Assembly: GCA_002695025.1 (NCBI GenBank)
Contig: NZNV01000017.1
Coordinates: 496,001-560,000 of the forward strand
DNA: 64,000 nucleotides
Source: Owenweeksia sp.
Lineage (GTDB): Bacteria; Bacteroidota; Bacteroidia; Flavobacteriales; Schleiferiaceae
Reading direction: 5' to 3'
Shown here: in pieces, positions 17,732-26,447 of the stretch
Layout of the letters: every line of letters begins with the position of its first letter
Position numbering within the stretch: position 1 is the first letter of the stretch
The notes under the pieces: generated by a model
Told to the model about the DNA's origin: nothing
Seen by the model: only the letters and a program-made list of their open reading frames with translations
Database searches by the model: none
Translations under genes and position numbers: made by a program

Positions 17732-18910
17732 ATGGATCAGACAACTTCACGTTATGGCGGAAGGGGCGTTTCAGCCCAGAAAGAAGATGTGCACGCAGCC
17801 ATCAAAAACCTGGATAAAGGTCTTTTTCCCAAGGCTTTTTGCAAGATCATCCCTGATTACCTCACCGGAAGTGAAGATCATTGTGTTGTTATGCATGCTG
17901 ATGGTGCCGGCACCAAGTCATCGTTGGCGTATATGTACTGGAAAGAAACCGGTGACCTATCTGTATGGAAGGGTATAGCGCAGGATGCACTGGTAATGAA
18001 TCTGGATGACCTGCTTTGCGTGGGAGCCGTAAACCAGCCCATACTCTTATCATCCACCATTGGACGTAATAAAAACCTGATACCCGGTGAAGTGATCACC
18101 GCCATTATTGAAGGTACACAGCAGCTGGCTGATGAGCTGAAGGAACATGGCGTGGAGATCATACTTACCGGAGGGGAAACCGCTGATGTGGGTGACCTGG
18201 TGCGGACCATTATAGTAGACAGCACCGTAACAACCCGCTTTAAGAGAAGCGAGGTTATTGACAACGGCAATATTAAAGCCGGAAATGTGATTGTGGGCCT
18301 GGCCAGTTACGGGCAGGCTACTTATGAAAAAGAGTATAACGGAGGCATGGGAAGTAATGGTCTCACCTCAGCGCGTCATGATGTATTCACCAAACAACTG
18401 GCTACAAAATACCCTGAGTCCTATGATTCCCTGGTTCCGGAAGAACTGGTATATTCAGGAAAAGCCGCTCTTACGGATGCTGTTGATAACAGTCCACTGG
18501 ATGCCGGTAAACTGGTGTTGTCACCCACACGGACGTATGCTCCGCTGATTAAGGCGATGCTGGATCAACACCGTGAAAATATAGACGGTATGGTACATTG
18601 CAGTGGCGGTGCGCAAACCAAAGTGTTGCACTTTGTGGATAACCTACACGTGATAAAGGATAATATGTTTCCTGTGCCTCCTTTGTTTGAACTGATCCAA
18701 CGATCCTCAGGATCGGATTGGAAGGAAATGTACCAGGTATTCAATATGGGGCACAGGATGGAACTGTATTGTGATGAATCCGTGGCTGAAGAATTGATCT
18801 CAATAGCCCGTAAGTTTGAGATTGAGGCCCGGATAGTGGGAAGAGTAGAGGATGCACCCGCTAAAAAGCTGACGATCCGCAGCGAAAAGGGCGAATTTAT
18901 TTACAGTTAA
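17732..18910 (+). CDS. purM: Phosphoribosylformylglycinamidine cyclo-ligase-like protein (PurM/AIR synthetase family)
   Basis: 392 aa. The family converts formylglycinamidine ribonucleotide to aminoimidazole ribonucleotide with ATP in purine synthesis. The N-terminus [20 protein letters not shown], then [16 protein letters not shown] (about 54-69), the ATP/Mg region [13 protein letters not shown] and [15 protein letters not shown] are characteristic of the longer Bacteroidota PurM form. That form differs from E. coli PurM (345 aa). The start is supported by conservation of the RGVSA region right after it. prfA follows 7 bases downstream and pyrF 3 bases after that, so purine and pyrimidine genes share a likely operon with a translation factor. 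Confidence 0.88.
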   Translation: MDQTTSRYGGRGVSAQKEDVHAAIKNLDKGLFPKAFCKIIPDYLTGSEDHCVVMHADGAGTKSSLAYMYWKETGDLSVWKGIAQDALVMNLDDLLCVGAVNQPILLSSTIGRNKNLIPGEVITAIIEGTQQLADELKEHGVEIILTGGETADVGDLVRTIIVDSTVTTRFKRSEVIDNGNIKAGNVIVGLASYGQATYEKEYNGGMGSNGLTSARHDVFTKQLATKYPESYDSLVPEELVYSGKAALTDAVDNSPLDAGKLVLSPTRTYAPLIKAMLDQHRENIDGMVHCSGGAQTKVLHFVDNLHVIKDNMFPVPPLFELIQRSSGSDWKEMYQVFNMGHRMELYCDESVAEELISIARKFEIEARIVGRVEDAPAKKLTIRSEKGEFIYS

Positions 18911-18917
18911 GGAAAGT

Positions 18918-19991
18918 ATGGAAGATAAGCTGAATGCTATTAAACAGCGGTTTGATGAGGTAAATGACCTGATCATACAGCCTGATGTTATTGCCGATCA
19001 ACAGCGATATATCAAGTTAAACAAGGAGTATAAGGAATTAGAGCCGCTGGTTCAGATTCGTAAGGAGTACCTGGAACTTAAATCAAATATTTCCGAAGCT
19101 AAAAATATAGTAAGTGCGGGAAATGATCCCGAGTTGAAGGAAATGGCCCTGATGGAGCTGGATGAAAATGAACCGGCTTTGGAAGAGTTGGAGGAGAAGA
19201 TCAAATGGATGCTGATCCCCAAAGATCCGGAGGATGAGAAGAATGCGATCCTCGAGATACGAGCCGGCACCGGAGGGGACGAGGCTTCGCTGTTTGCCGG
19301 AGATCTTTATAAAATGTATACCCGTTACATCGATCAGAAGGGTTGGAAATACCAGGTGGTAGACGTAAGCGAAGGTACCGTTGGTGGATATAAGGAAGTG
19401 GTGTTGGAAGTGACTGGTGATGATGTGTATGGAACCTTGAAGTTTGAATCAGGTGTGCACCGCGTACAGCGTGTTCCCGATACTGAAACTCAGGGGCGTG
19501 TTCATACCTCAGCGGCCACCGTGGCCGTACTGCCGGAGGCTGAGGAAGTGGATGTAGAACTTAATCCTGCTGATGTTGAAATGCAAACCTCCCGTTCAGG
19601 TGGAGCCGGTGGACAAAACGTGAATAAAGTAGAAACCAAGGTGCAGCTAACCCACAAACCTTCGGGTATTGTAGTGGTTTGCCAGGTAGAGCGTTCACAG
19701 TTGGCCAATCGCGAGCGTGCTATGCAGATGCTGCGGACCAAACTATACGAGCAGGAATTGCAAAAACACAATGAGCAGGTTTCCAGTCAGCGTAAATCCA
19801 TGGTGTCTACCGGTGACCGTTCGGCCAAGATCAGGACCTATAACTTTCCCCAGGGCCGGGTTACGGATCATCGTATCAACATGACCGTGTATAACCTTAC
19901 GGAGGTGCTGAATGGAGATGTGCAGCAATTTATTGATGAATTGAAAATGGCAGAGAATGCCGAACGCCTTAAGGAAGGCTCAGAAGCTTAA
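18918..19991 (+). CDS. prfA: Peptide chain release factor 1
   Basis: 357 aa, normal length for RF1, the class I factor that recognises UAA and UAG stop codons. The stop-codon tripeptide position has PDT ([14 protein letters not shown], around residue 185), fitting the PxT of RF1 rather than the SPF of RF2. The catalytic GGQ lies near 230 in [15 protein letters not shown]. The N-terminal [22 protein letters not shown] stretch is also typical. Located between purM and pyrF with very short gaps. Confidence 0.96.
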   Translation: MEDKLNAIKQRFDEVNDLIIQPDVIADQQRYIKLNKEYKELEPLVQIRKEYLELKSNISEAKNIVSAGNDPELKEMALMELDENEPALEELEEKIKWMLIPKDPEDEKNAILEIRAGTGGDEASLFAGDLYKMYTRYIDQKGWKYQVVDVSEGTVGGYKEVVLEVTGDDVYGTLKFESGVHRVQRVPDTETQGRVHTSAATVAVLPEAEEVDVELNPADVEMQTSRSGGAGGQNVNKVETKVQLTHKPSGIVVVCQVERSQLANRERAMQMLRTKLYEQELQKHNEQVSSQRKSMVSTGDRSAKIRTYNFPQGRVTDHRINMTVYNLTEVLNGDVQQFIDELKMAENAERLKEGSEA

Positions 19992-19994
19992 GAT

Positions 19995-20822
19995 ATGACC
20001 AGACAGGAACTGCAGGAACAGATACGGCTAAAGAAATCTATGTTGTGTGTAGGTCTTGATACGGACCTGGACAAGATTCCGAAGCATTTACTGGATACTG
20101 AAGATCCTGTTTTTGAATTTAATAAAGCAATTATTGATGCCACCCACCCGTATACAGTGGCTTACAAGCCCAATACCGCTTTTTATGAGGCCTACGGGGT
20201 AAAGGGATGGCAAAGCCTTGAAAAAACGGTGCAATACCTTAAAAAACACCACCCTGATATTTTCACCATTGCCGATGCCAAACGGGGCGATATTGGTAAC
20301 ACCTCATTGCGCTATGCAAAGGCCTTTCTGGAAACCATGGATTTTGACAGTATTACCGTGGCTCCCTATATGGGCTCAGACTCAGTAAAACCTTTTCTGG
20401 AGCCCAGGAATAAATGGGTCATACTTTTAGGCCTTACTTCTAACCCAGGGGCAACAGACTTTCAAACTGCAGCCTTGAATACCTACCATAAACCTGAGCC
20501 CGAAATGCTGTATCAGCGGGTTCTGCGGATCAGCAGAGAATGGGGCTCTGAGGATAACATGATGTATGTGGTGGGAGCAACCCAGTCTGAGTACCTGAAA
20601 AAGGTACGGGCCGTTATTCCTGAACACTTTCTTCTTATTCCCGGTGTGGGTGCTCAGGGAGGTAATATGCAGGAAGTTATTGAGAATGGGCTTGGCTCAT
20701 CCCCCAACTTGCTTATTAACTCCTCCAGGGGTATTATTTATGCTTCTCAGGAGCAGAATTTTGGGGAGGTTGCCGCCCGTGCCGCATCTACCTTGCAGCA
20801 GGAAATGGCCCGCTTTCTCTGA
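19995..20822 (+). CDS. pyrF: Orotidine 5'-phosphate decarboxylase
   Basis: 275 aa, the longer type 2 (PyrF family 2) enzyme. It decarboxylates OMP to UMP, the last step of de novo UMP synthesis. The catalytic Asp-Lys signature is in ADAKRGDIG (about residues 92-100). Other visible features are CVGLDTDLDKIP near the N-terminus and IPGVGAQGG and NSSRGIIYA near the C-terminus, which bind phosphate. Last gene of the purM-prfA-pyrF run; no clear terminator hairpin follows. Confidence 0.96.
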   Translation: MTRQELQEQIRLKKSMLCVGLDTDLDKIPKHLLDTEDPVFEFNKAIIDATHPYTVAYKPNTAFYEAYGVKGWQSLEKTVQYLKKHHPDIFTIADAKRGDIGNTSLRYAKAFLETMDFDSITVAPYMGSDSVKPFLEPRNKWVILLGLTSNPGATDFQTAALNTYHKPEPEMLYQRVLRISREWGSEDNMMYVVGATQSEYLKKVRAVIPEHFLLIPGVGAQGGNMQEVIENGLGSSPNLLINSSRGIIYASQEQNFGEVAARAASTLQQEMARFL

Positions 20823-21102
20823 ATCATCATATTTTTATATCTCCAGTATTTCGGTTCTGACAAGGCTTTTTATCGATTGTAAGGTAAAGTCGACAGAAAA
20901 GTCTTTAGTTGAATCCAAACCGATTCAGCTTTTACCTCGTTTATACTTCCAGGTGTAACACAAAGCGTAGAATTAATATTCTTTCTTTTTGTTATTAATC
21001 AATCATTTAAAATACGGTAAGGCAAATTAAGTTAGCTTGATTGAGCTCTTTCTGATAGCTTACCCATAAAATTTAATAAGCACACTTATCTGTAAGGAAA
21101 TT
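20823..21102. other. AT-rich intergenic region
   Basis: 280 bases upstream of the promoter at 21103 without a gene or terminator. Composition is clearly AT-rich toward 21000-21120. I see no repeat or RNA fold worth naming. Confidence 0.5.
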
Positions 21103-21131
21103 TTGACAAATGAAATTTTAAGGTATATTTG
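21103..21131 (+). promoter_or_regulatory. Promoter of the surface-protein operon
   Basis: TTG at 21103-21105 (within TTTTGACA), 18-base spacer, TATATTTG at 21124-21131 (exact TAnnTTTG). The start codon lies 39 bases downstream. Confidence 0.6.
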
Positions 21132-21170
21132 TAGGGTAAATACTACTGATTGTAAAAAGGGGGATACAAC

Positions 21171-22550
21171 TTGAACAACATTTACTTTTTCTTTCTTTTA
21201 CTTCTTCTGTTATGGAGTGCTCCGGGTTTAAGCCAAAAAGGAACTGAATTTTGGTTCGTGGCCCCGGAAGTAACCTCAGGATATGCTGATAGACCCATTT
21301 ATCTCAGGATTTCATCGTATGGGCAGCCGGCATCCGTAATTATTTCTCAGCCTGCGAATTCTGCCTTTGCGCCCATTACCGTTTCGCTGTTGTCCTATCA
21401 AACCCAAACGGTTAATCTCACCGCCAATATTGCCAGTATTGAAAATGCCCCGGCCAACACGGTGCTTAATTATGGACTTCTCATAGAAAGTACCAGTGAT
21501 ATCAGTGCATATTATGAAGTAGAGTCTACCGGAAACAACCCGGATATATTTACCCTTAAGGCCCATAACGCTATCGGTTTGAAATTTGTCATCCCGGCCC
21601 AGAGTTTTTGGGGAAATTCATCCGCCTATGTTCCAACTGCTTTCTCTGCTTTTGATATAGTGGCTACCAGTGATGGAACTACCGTAACCATTACACCATC
21701 TAATAATATTGTAGGGCATACAGCCAATGTTGCCTTTACTGTTTCCCTGAACAAAGGTCAAACCTACTCCGCCAGGGCAACCTCCAGGCAGGCAGCACTT
21801 CACCTGGCAGGGTCGGTGGTAAATAGCAACAAACCTATTGCGATTACTATTTCGGATGATGCAGTTACCAAGGCGTCCTATGGTTCCTGCGAAGATTTGC
21901 TTGGTGACCAGTTGGTGCCTTTAACCGTTATCGGGGATGAGTACATAGTGTCCAAGGGATACCTGGCGAAAAACCCGGGTCCATCACTGGCGGATAAGGT
22001 TTACATTACCGCTGCGCACAATGGTACTGACGTGTATCTGAACGGGTCGGGAGCTCCAGCCGCTTCGCTTAACAAGGGAGATACGTACGAGGTATCACTT
22101 ACGGCTAACGATCTGCATATACTGGCTACACAGAATGTATACGTACTTCATGTTACAGGGGTGGGTTGTGAAGCTGCCATGGCCGTGGTTCCCAGAATAG
22201 TTTGCAGCGGGTCTTCGGAAATCAGTTTTGTAAGAAGCTCCAGCCAGGATTTCTATTTGCTTTTGTTTGTTCCGGCCGGAGGACAGGGAAGCTTTGAAAT
22301 TAATGGTAATAAGCACATGGTGAGCTCCAGCAGCTTTAAATCCGTAATGAGTTCATTCGGCCAATGGAAAGTAGCCCGACTCAAATTTTCCAATACGGAT
22401 ATCGTAACCGGCAACCCCTATACCATTACCAATACTAATAAGCTCTTTCACGCAGCAATCATTAACGGAAACTCAGGATTTGGCTGTGTATACGGTTTCT
22501 TCTCAGATTTTGATATCGTACGGACAGATCCAATATTTCACTTTAAATAG
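21171..22550 (+). CDS. Secreted protein with IgGFc-binding-like N-terminal domain
   Basis: 459 aa from a TTG start at 21171, chosen because it gives a clean signal peptide (FFFLLLLLLWSAPGLSQ) and no ATG precedes it. The mature part starts KGTEFWFVAPEV and includes YYEVEST...DIFTLKAHNAIG and VIPAQSFWGN. This matches the IgGFc-binding protein N-terminal family, found in many Bacteroidota surface proteins. There is no T9SS sorting domain of type A or B; the protein ends FDIVRTDPIFHFK. First gene of a three-gene operon whose third gene has a type B sorting domain. Probable surface or extracellular structural/adhesive role; binding partner unknown. Confidence 0.75.
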   Translation: MNNIYFFFLLLLLLWSAPGLSQKGTEFWFVAPEVTSGYADRPIYLRISSYGQPASVIISQPANSAFAPITVSLLSYQTQTVNLTANIASIENAPANTVLNYGLLIESTSDISAYYEVESTGNNPDIFTLKAHNAIGLKFVIPAQSFWGNSSAYVPTAFSAFDIVATSDGTTVTITPSNNIVGHTANVAFTVSLNKGQTYSARATSRQAALHLAGSVVNSNKPIAITISDDAVTKASYGSCEDLLGDQLVPLTVIGDEYIVSKGYLAKNPGPSLADKVYITAAHNGTDVYLNGSGAPAASLNKGDTYEVSLTANDLHILATQNVYVLHVTGVGCEAAMAVVPRIVCSGSSEISFVRSSSQDFYLLLFVPAGGQGSFEINGNKHMVSSSSFKSVMSSFGQWKVARLKFSNTDIVTGNPYTITNTNKLFHAAIINGNSGFGCVYGFFSDFDIVRTDPIFHFK

Positions 22551-22627
22551 CTAAAGAACAAAATTTTATGAATATTAAATACGCGCTTAAACCTTCAAAA
22601 TTCACTCACTTATTAATTTCAAGAACT

Positions 22628-23248
22628 ATGAAATCGATTTTTATCTCTTTGGGACTTCTGTTTTCAGCGGCCATGATGGCTCAAACCACCTCAACAGCAA
22701 CTGATACGGTTTGTGCCGGTAGTCAGGATGTGGTATACGGTATCTTAAATCCAGATGCGTCCAGTACGTATACCTGGAGTTTATCAGACCCTGCAGCAGG
22801 AACTATTGATAACTCTATTGCTCCTAATGACAGTATTATACAAGTAGACTGGAGCTCCACACCCGGAACTTACACCCTGTATGCTATTGAAACAACAGGC
22901 GGAGGCTGTATCGGTGACTCGGTAATGCTGGATATTGTTATCAGTCCTCTTCCTACCGTGGTGGCTGTAGGCGATTCAGTATGTTCCAATACAGCTTCAC
23001 AAATGACATTGACCTTTACCGGTCAGGCTCCATGGATAATTGATTATACAGACGGAACCAATAACTATACGGATACCGCTACTACCAGCCCGCATACCGT
23101 TTCATTGCCACCTTATGCAACGACTACGAATATTACAGTGACAGGACTTACTGATGCTCAGGGCTGTGCAGCAGATCCAGCCGGATTGCCTTCAACGGTT
23201 ATCTATACCTTTGGTAAACCTACTACAGGAGCAATATTCCACTATTAA
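22628..23248 (+). CDS. Secreted Ig/PKD-like small protein
   Basis: 206 aa from ATG 22628, chosen because it begins a signal peptide (MKSIFISLGLLFSAAMMAQ); an upstream ATG at 22568 would bury it. The mature part has two Ig/PKD-like halves beginning DTVCAGSQDVVYGI and VAVGDSVCSNTASQM, the usual opening of Bacteroidota PKD-like domains. There is no T9SS sorting domain; the protein ends KPTTGAIFHY. It lies between the IgGFc-like gene and the type B sorting-domain gene (9-base gap to the latter). Inferred to be a partner in one exported complex. Confidence 0.7.
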   Translation: MKSIFISLGLLFSAAMMAQTTSTATDTVCAGSQDVVYGILNPDASSTYTWSLSDPAAGTIDNSIAPNDSIIQVDWSSTPGTYTLYAIETTGGGCIGDSVMLDIVISPLPTVVAVGDSVCSNTASQMTLTFTGQAPWIIDYTDGTNNYTDTATTSPHTVSLPPYATTTNITVTGLTDAQGCAADPAGLPSTVIYTFGKPTTGAIFHY

Positions 23249-23257
23249 TACAAGGAC

Positions 23258-24298
23258 TTGAAGCGTAAAGCAGTCATAGGGTTTATTGCACTCATGGCGC
23301 TTTACGCTCCCTTTGTAAGTGCGCAACTGTCGGTGCTGGATACCATTTGTATCGTAGGTAATCCATCACACCTGGCGGTGCCCGGTACTCCGGGTTCAAC
23401 TTACAACTGGAGCGTGAAAGGAGGTTCCATTATCTCTGGCCTCAGTACCAATGATATATTGGTGAAGTGGGGCGGGCAGCCAGGTTTCTATACGGTTTCT
23501 GTTACAGAGACCGATAGTAATGGCTGTGTGGGGGATCCCGTAGAGGCAATGGTTTACCTTTCACTTCCGGAACATGCACTTATCAACGGGCCGGACCGTG
23601 TTTGCCGTGGGGAGGAAGTAGTCCTCCAGGGGCGGGCCGGAGGTAATTTTGAATGGGTCGGAGGGAAGACCAAAGAGACCCTCCGACTCATTCCTCAAAA
23701 GGATACACTTATTTATCTGGTGGCCCTGAACGGACACTGTAAGAATGATACATTTTACCACCGCATAAGTGTGGTGGAACCGCCTATTGCTTCCTTGCAT
23801 GACCTTCCGGATACCATCCGCGTCAATACATCGGTAGATTTCTTTTATACAGGCACCTCGGCTGAAGAAGTACAGTGGATGATCAATGATCATGAAGCCG
23901 GAAACGGGTATTACCTGGCTCATCAGTTTACCAATGAAGGTGAACAGTGGATCACCCAAACCGTTAAATCCGGAAGTTGTATTGATACTTTAAAGCGTAA
24001 GGTATATGTAAGGGATGAATTTGCGGTACATATACCCAATGCTTTTACTCCTAACGGGGATGGACTTAATGATGTGTTCCTGTTTAAAGGAGTAGGTATG
24101 AAGCATTATGTAGCCCAGATCTATGACCGCTGGGGAACCTTGATTCATACCTGGACGGAGCAGGATGCATTGCAGGGATGGCCTGGGATCATTGACGGGC
24201 ATGATGCCAAACAAGATTCGTATCTATATAAAATAGTGGTGCAGGATTATCATGGCATAGAGCATAACTACCATGGCTATGTTACACTTATCCGTTAG
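23258..24298 (+). CDS. Secreted protein with gliding-motility-type (T9SS type B) C-terminal domain
   Basis: 346 aa from a TTG start (signal peptide KRKAVIGFIALMALYAPFVSAQ). PKD/Ig-like segments fill about residues 24-250 (LDTICIVGNPSHL, VTETDSNGCVGDPVEA, INGPDRVCRGEEVVLQG). The last 95 residues are a CHU_C/type B sorting domain: IPNAFTPNGDGLNDVF, IYDRWGTLIHTW, DSYLYKIVVQD. This domain directs export by the type IX system and often surface attachment or association with gliding machinery. It converges on the marR gene with a 1-base gap. Confidence 0.88.
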   Translation: MKRKAVIGFIALMALYAPFVSAQLSVLDTICIVGNPSHLAVPGTPGSTYNWSVKGGSIISGLSTNDILVKWGGQPGFYTVSVTETDSNGCVGDPVEAMVYLSLPEHALINGPDRVCRGEEVVLQGRAGGNFEWVGGKTKETLRLIPQKDTLIYLVALNGHCKNDTFYHRISVVEPPIASLHDLPDTIRVNTSVDFFYTGTSAEEVQWMINDHEAGNGYYLAHQFTNEGEQWITQTVKSGSCIDTLKRKVYVRDEFAVHIPNAFTPNGDGLNDVFLFKGVGMKHYVAQIYDRWGTLIHTWTEQDALQGWPGIIDGHDAKQDSYLYKIVVQDYHGIEHNYHGYVTLIR

Positions 24299-24299
24299 A

Positions 24300-24755
24300 T
24301 TATTCCCTTGCCCGGGCTTTGTCCAATAAGTTACTTAGTAGCCCGGCCTCTTCTTCTGAAAGGCTGCCCATATGGATTTCTATCTGTGAACTTTTAGCAT
24401 CAAGCTTATCCAAAAGGTCTAGCCCACTCCCGGTGATGCAGATATCCACCAGGCGTTTATCCATTTTACAGGTTTTTTTGGATACCAGTTCTTTCTTGAT
24501 CAGACGGTCTACAATGCGGGAAGTATCACTCATTTTATCGAGCATACGTTCCCTTATTTGCAAGGTGCTCAGCGGTGCAGGATAACTACCGCGTAAAATT
24601 CGCAATACGTTGAATTGTTGCAGAGTAAGATCGTCATCTGCAAGAAAGTCCCGCATTCGTTCCGAAAGCCAGTTATTGGTGTAGATAATGTTTATTGCCG
24701 CCTTTTGACGGTTACTCCTGAACTTGTCTTGTTTAATATCTTCAGATAGACCCAT
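24300..24755 (-). CDS. MarR-family transcriptional regulator
   Basis: 151 aa, cytoplasmic winged-helix DNA-binding protein. The central region reads DDDLTLQQFNVLRILRG, then LSTLQIRERMLDKMSDTSRIVDRLIKKELV (recognition helix and wing start, about 55-90) and KRLVDICITGSGLDLL. It lies downstream of yceI on the same strand with 60 bases between. The yceI upstream region carries repeated sites that could be its operator, so autoregulation together with control of yceI is likely (inference). Confidence 0.92.
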   Translation of the reverse strand: MGLSEDIKQDKFRSNRQKAAINIIYTNNWLSERMRDFLADDDLTLQQFNVLRILRGSYPAPLSTLQIRERMLDKMSDTSRIVDRLIKKELVSKKTCKMDKRLVDICITGSGLDLLDKLDAKSSQIEIHMGSLSEEEAGLLSNLLDKARARE

Positions 24756-24763
24756 ATATAAGA

Positions 24764-24796
24764 TTCTACCTTCCTTTGTTGAGAAGGAAGGTAGAA
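24764..24796 (-). repeat. 13-bp inverted repeat between yceI and marR
   Basis: TTCTACCTTCCTT (24764-24776) and its perfect complement AAGGAAGGTAGAA (24784-24796), 7-base loop. On the minus strand no U-run follows, so a terminator is weakly supported. A 7/8 match to the -7 box (TATCTTTC, minus 24794-24801) overlaps the upstream arm. It could be an operator or an attenuating hairpin. Confidence 0.6.
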
Positions 24797-24815
24797 AGAT
24801 AATTCAAAGTTTTAA

Positions 24816-25373
24816 TTATTGTTTGGCAAATTGGAGGTTGGCGGTAATTTCCACTTTTTTACCCACTGTAAAACCTCCGGCTTCAGTAAGCTGGTTCCAT
24901 TTTAATCCAAAATCAAAGCGGTCAATTTCTGTACTGGCGCGGAAACCCATTTTGTCATTACCATATCCATCCTTGGCTACCCCACCCCAGCGAACATCAA
25001 ACTCTACCGGCTTGGTGATGTCACGAATGGTAAGATCCCCGGTAAGGATGTACTTTCCTTTGGAGGTTTCGGAGATGGATACATTATCCAGTTTCAGGTA
25101 AGGATAGGTCTCAGAGTTAAAGAAATCATCACTTTTCAGGTGATTGTCACGCATTTCATTACGGGTATTTACAGATGCTGTTTCAACTTTGAAAGAGATC
25201 TTTGAATCTTCAAAGTTGCCGCTTGCATTGGTAAGGGTACCGTCAAATTTCTCAAAACTTCCGTTTACGTGAGAAATGACCAGGTGGTTCACGGTAAAGC
25301 CGATGTCGGTATGTACAGGATCAATAGTCCAGTTTCCTTTCAAGTCGATGTTTGTGTTTACTGTAGTTTCCAT
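24816..25373 (-). CDS. YceI family protein
   Basis: 185 aa from the ATG at 25371-25373; the longer frame would start inside the promoter and operator region. YceI proteins are lipocalin-like beta barrels that bind polyisoprenoid or amphiphilic molecules. Seen are WTIDPVHTDIGFTVNHLVIS near the start, VNTRNEMRDNHLKSDDFFNSE in the middle and LTIRDITKPVEFDVRWGG. No signal peptide is present, so this is the cytoplasmic version often paired with MarR regulators in Bacteroidota. Co-directional with marR. Confidence 0.92.
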   Translation of the reverse strand: METTVNTNIDLKGNWTIDPVHTDIGFTVNHLVISHVNGSFEKFDGTLTNASGNFEDSKISFKVETASVNTRNEMRDNHLKSDDFFNSETYPYLKLDNVSISETSKGKYILTGDLTIRDITKPVEFDVRWGGVAKDGYGNDKMGFRASTEIDRFDFGLKWNQLTEAGGFTVGKKVEITANLQFAKQ

Positions 25374-25390
25374 AGTTTTTAAATTTGGAG

Positions 25391-25398
25391 CAAATTTA
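25391..25398 (-). promoter_or_regulatory. -7 box of yceI
   Basis: Minus-strand TAAATTTG matches TAnnTTTG, 17 bases upstream of the yceI ATG. The repeats at 25400-25426 occupy the region directly upstream, where polymerase must bind. Confidence 0.5.
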
Positions 25399-25399
25399 A

Positions 25400-25426
25400 G
25401 TTTAAACATTGATGTTTAAACATTGA
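25400..25426. promoter_or_regulatory. Probable MarR operator: tandem repeat TTTAAACATTGA
   Basis: TTTAAACATTGA occurs at 25401-25412 and again at 25415-25426, a 14-base period. Each copy contains the palindrome GTTTAAAC (25400-25407 and 25414-25421). The position between the -7 and -33 regions of yceI suits a repressor site. Assignment to the neighbouring MarR protein is inference. Confidence 0.5.
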
Positions 25427-25463
25427 ATTGAAAATAATTTTTCTATCCCTTTATCAGAAACCT

Positions 25464-25507
25464 CTATTCCCCCTCAACTATTCCCCGGAATAATATTTTG
25501 TTATTCC
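25464..25507. repeat. Direct and inverted repeats upstream of mscS
   Basis: CTATTCCCC occurs at 25464-25472 and 25478-25486, again a 14-base period. It is followed by the inverted repeat GGAATAA (25487-25493) / TTATTCC (25501-25507). Possible regulatory site for the mscS gene; no binding protein can be named. Confidence 0.4.
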
Positions 25508-25538
25508 TTTGTCCAAGCAAGAATAACGCTTTGTAGAG

Positions 25539-26414
25539 ATGAATGAATGGCTTGATTTAAAGGGGCATATACTGTTGGAAATAGGCATAATTGCTATAGC
25601 TACTACACTATTTGCTGTGATGGTAAGGAAGATAGGTGACAAGCTTCTCAAACGGCTTTCGCGGCATGATGAATTAGATCTTACCAATTACCGCTTTTTC
25701 CAGCATATTCTTACGGCCCTCATCATTATTGTAGGATCAGGGCTGATCATATTTATGATACCCGGGCTTAAACATGTTGCTAAAACCTTGATCACTGGTG
25801 CCGGAATACTGGCCATCATTGTGGGTTTTGCCTCCCAGCAGGCCCTGTCCAACGTTGTAGGGGGGATTTTTATCGTGATATTTAAACCGTACAGGATTGG
25901 GGATATTATCACCATTAAGGACACTTTGGCCGGAACCGTAGAGGATATTAGTCTACGGCATACCGTAATACGGAACTTTGAGAACAAGCGAATTATAATT
26001 CCCAACTCGGTTATCAGCAATGAGGTGGTGGTGAACTCTAATTTTAGCGATAGCCTGATCTGCAAATGGATCAACTTTTCAATTTCCTATACCAGCGATA
26101 TTGATAAGGCACGCGAGATTGTGCGCGAAGAAGCTATGAAGCATCCCCTGTATCGCGATAACCGAAGTGAGGAGGAAAAAGTCAATGGCGACCCTTCGGT
26201 AAAGGTAAGAGTACTGGAATTGGGTGAGTATAGCATCAACATGCGCGCCTGGGTTTGGGCTTCTAATCCCTCAGATGCTTTTGTGATGGGTTGTGATGTG
26301 CTGGAAAGCATTAAAAAAAGGTTTGATGCCGAAGGCATAGAAATACCATACCCTTACCGTAATCTTATTGTTAAGAACCCGGAGAATAAGCCAGGTTCTA
26401 CACTGTCCGACTAA
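25539..26414 (+). CDS. Small-conductance mechanosensitive channel (MscS family)
   Basis: 291 aa, close to the minimal MscS length. Three membrane helices lie in the first 120 residues. The pore-lining third helix reads GAGILAIIVGFASQQALSNVVGG and is followed by IFIVIFKPYRIGDIITI, the family hallmark leading into the beta domain. The C-terminal cytoplasmic vestibule (to about 280) has RIIIPNSVISNEVVVN. It is expected to open under membrane tension and release solutes during hypo-osmotic shock. Confidence 0.94.
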   Translation: MNEWLDLKGHILLEIGIIAIATTLFAVMVRKIGDKLLKRLSRHDELDLTNYRFFQHILTALIIIVGSGLIIFMIPGLKHVAKTLITGAGILAIIVGFASQQALSNVVGGIFIVIFKPYRIGDIITIKDTLAGTVEDISLRHTVIRNFENKRIIIPNSVISNEVVVNSNFSDSLICKWINFSISYTSDIDKAREIVREEAMKHPLYRDNRSEEEKVNGDPSVKVRVLELGEYSINMRAWVWASNPSDAFVMGCDVLESIKKRFDAEGIEIPYPYRNLIVKNPENKPGSTLSD

Positions 26415-26435
26415 TCTTTTTCTCCTTCCGTTTTT

Positions 26436-26443
26436 TATCTTTA
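26436..26443 (+). promoter_or_regulatory. -7-like box 4 nt before the DUF2851 start
   Basis: TATCTTTA (7 of 8 to TAnnTTTG), then GAGG, then ATG 26448. No clear -33 TTG. Confidence 0.35.
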
Positions 26444-26447
26444 GAGG

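Noticed and set aside
22568-22627. Earlier ATG for the Ig-like protein
   Set aside because: Puts 20 residues in front of a clear signal peptide.
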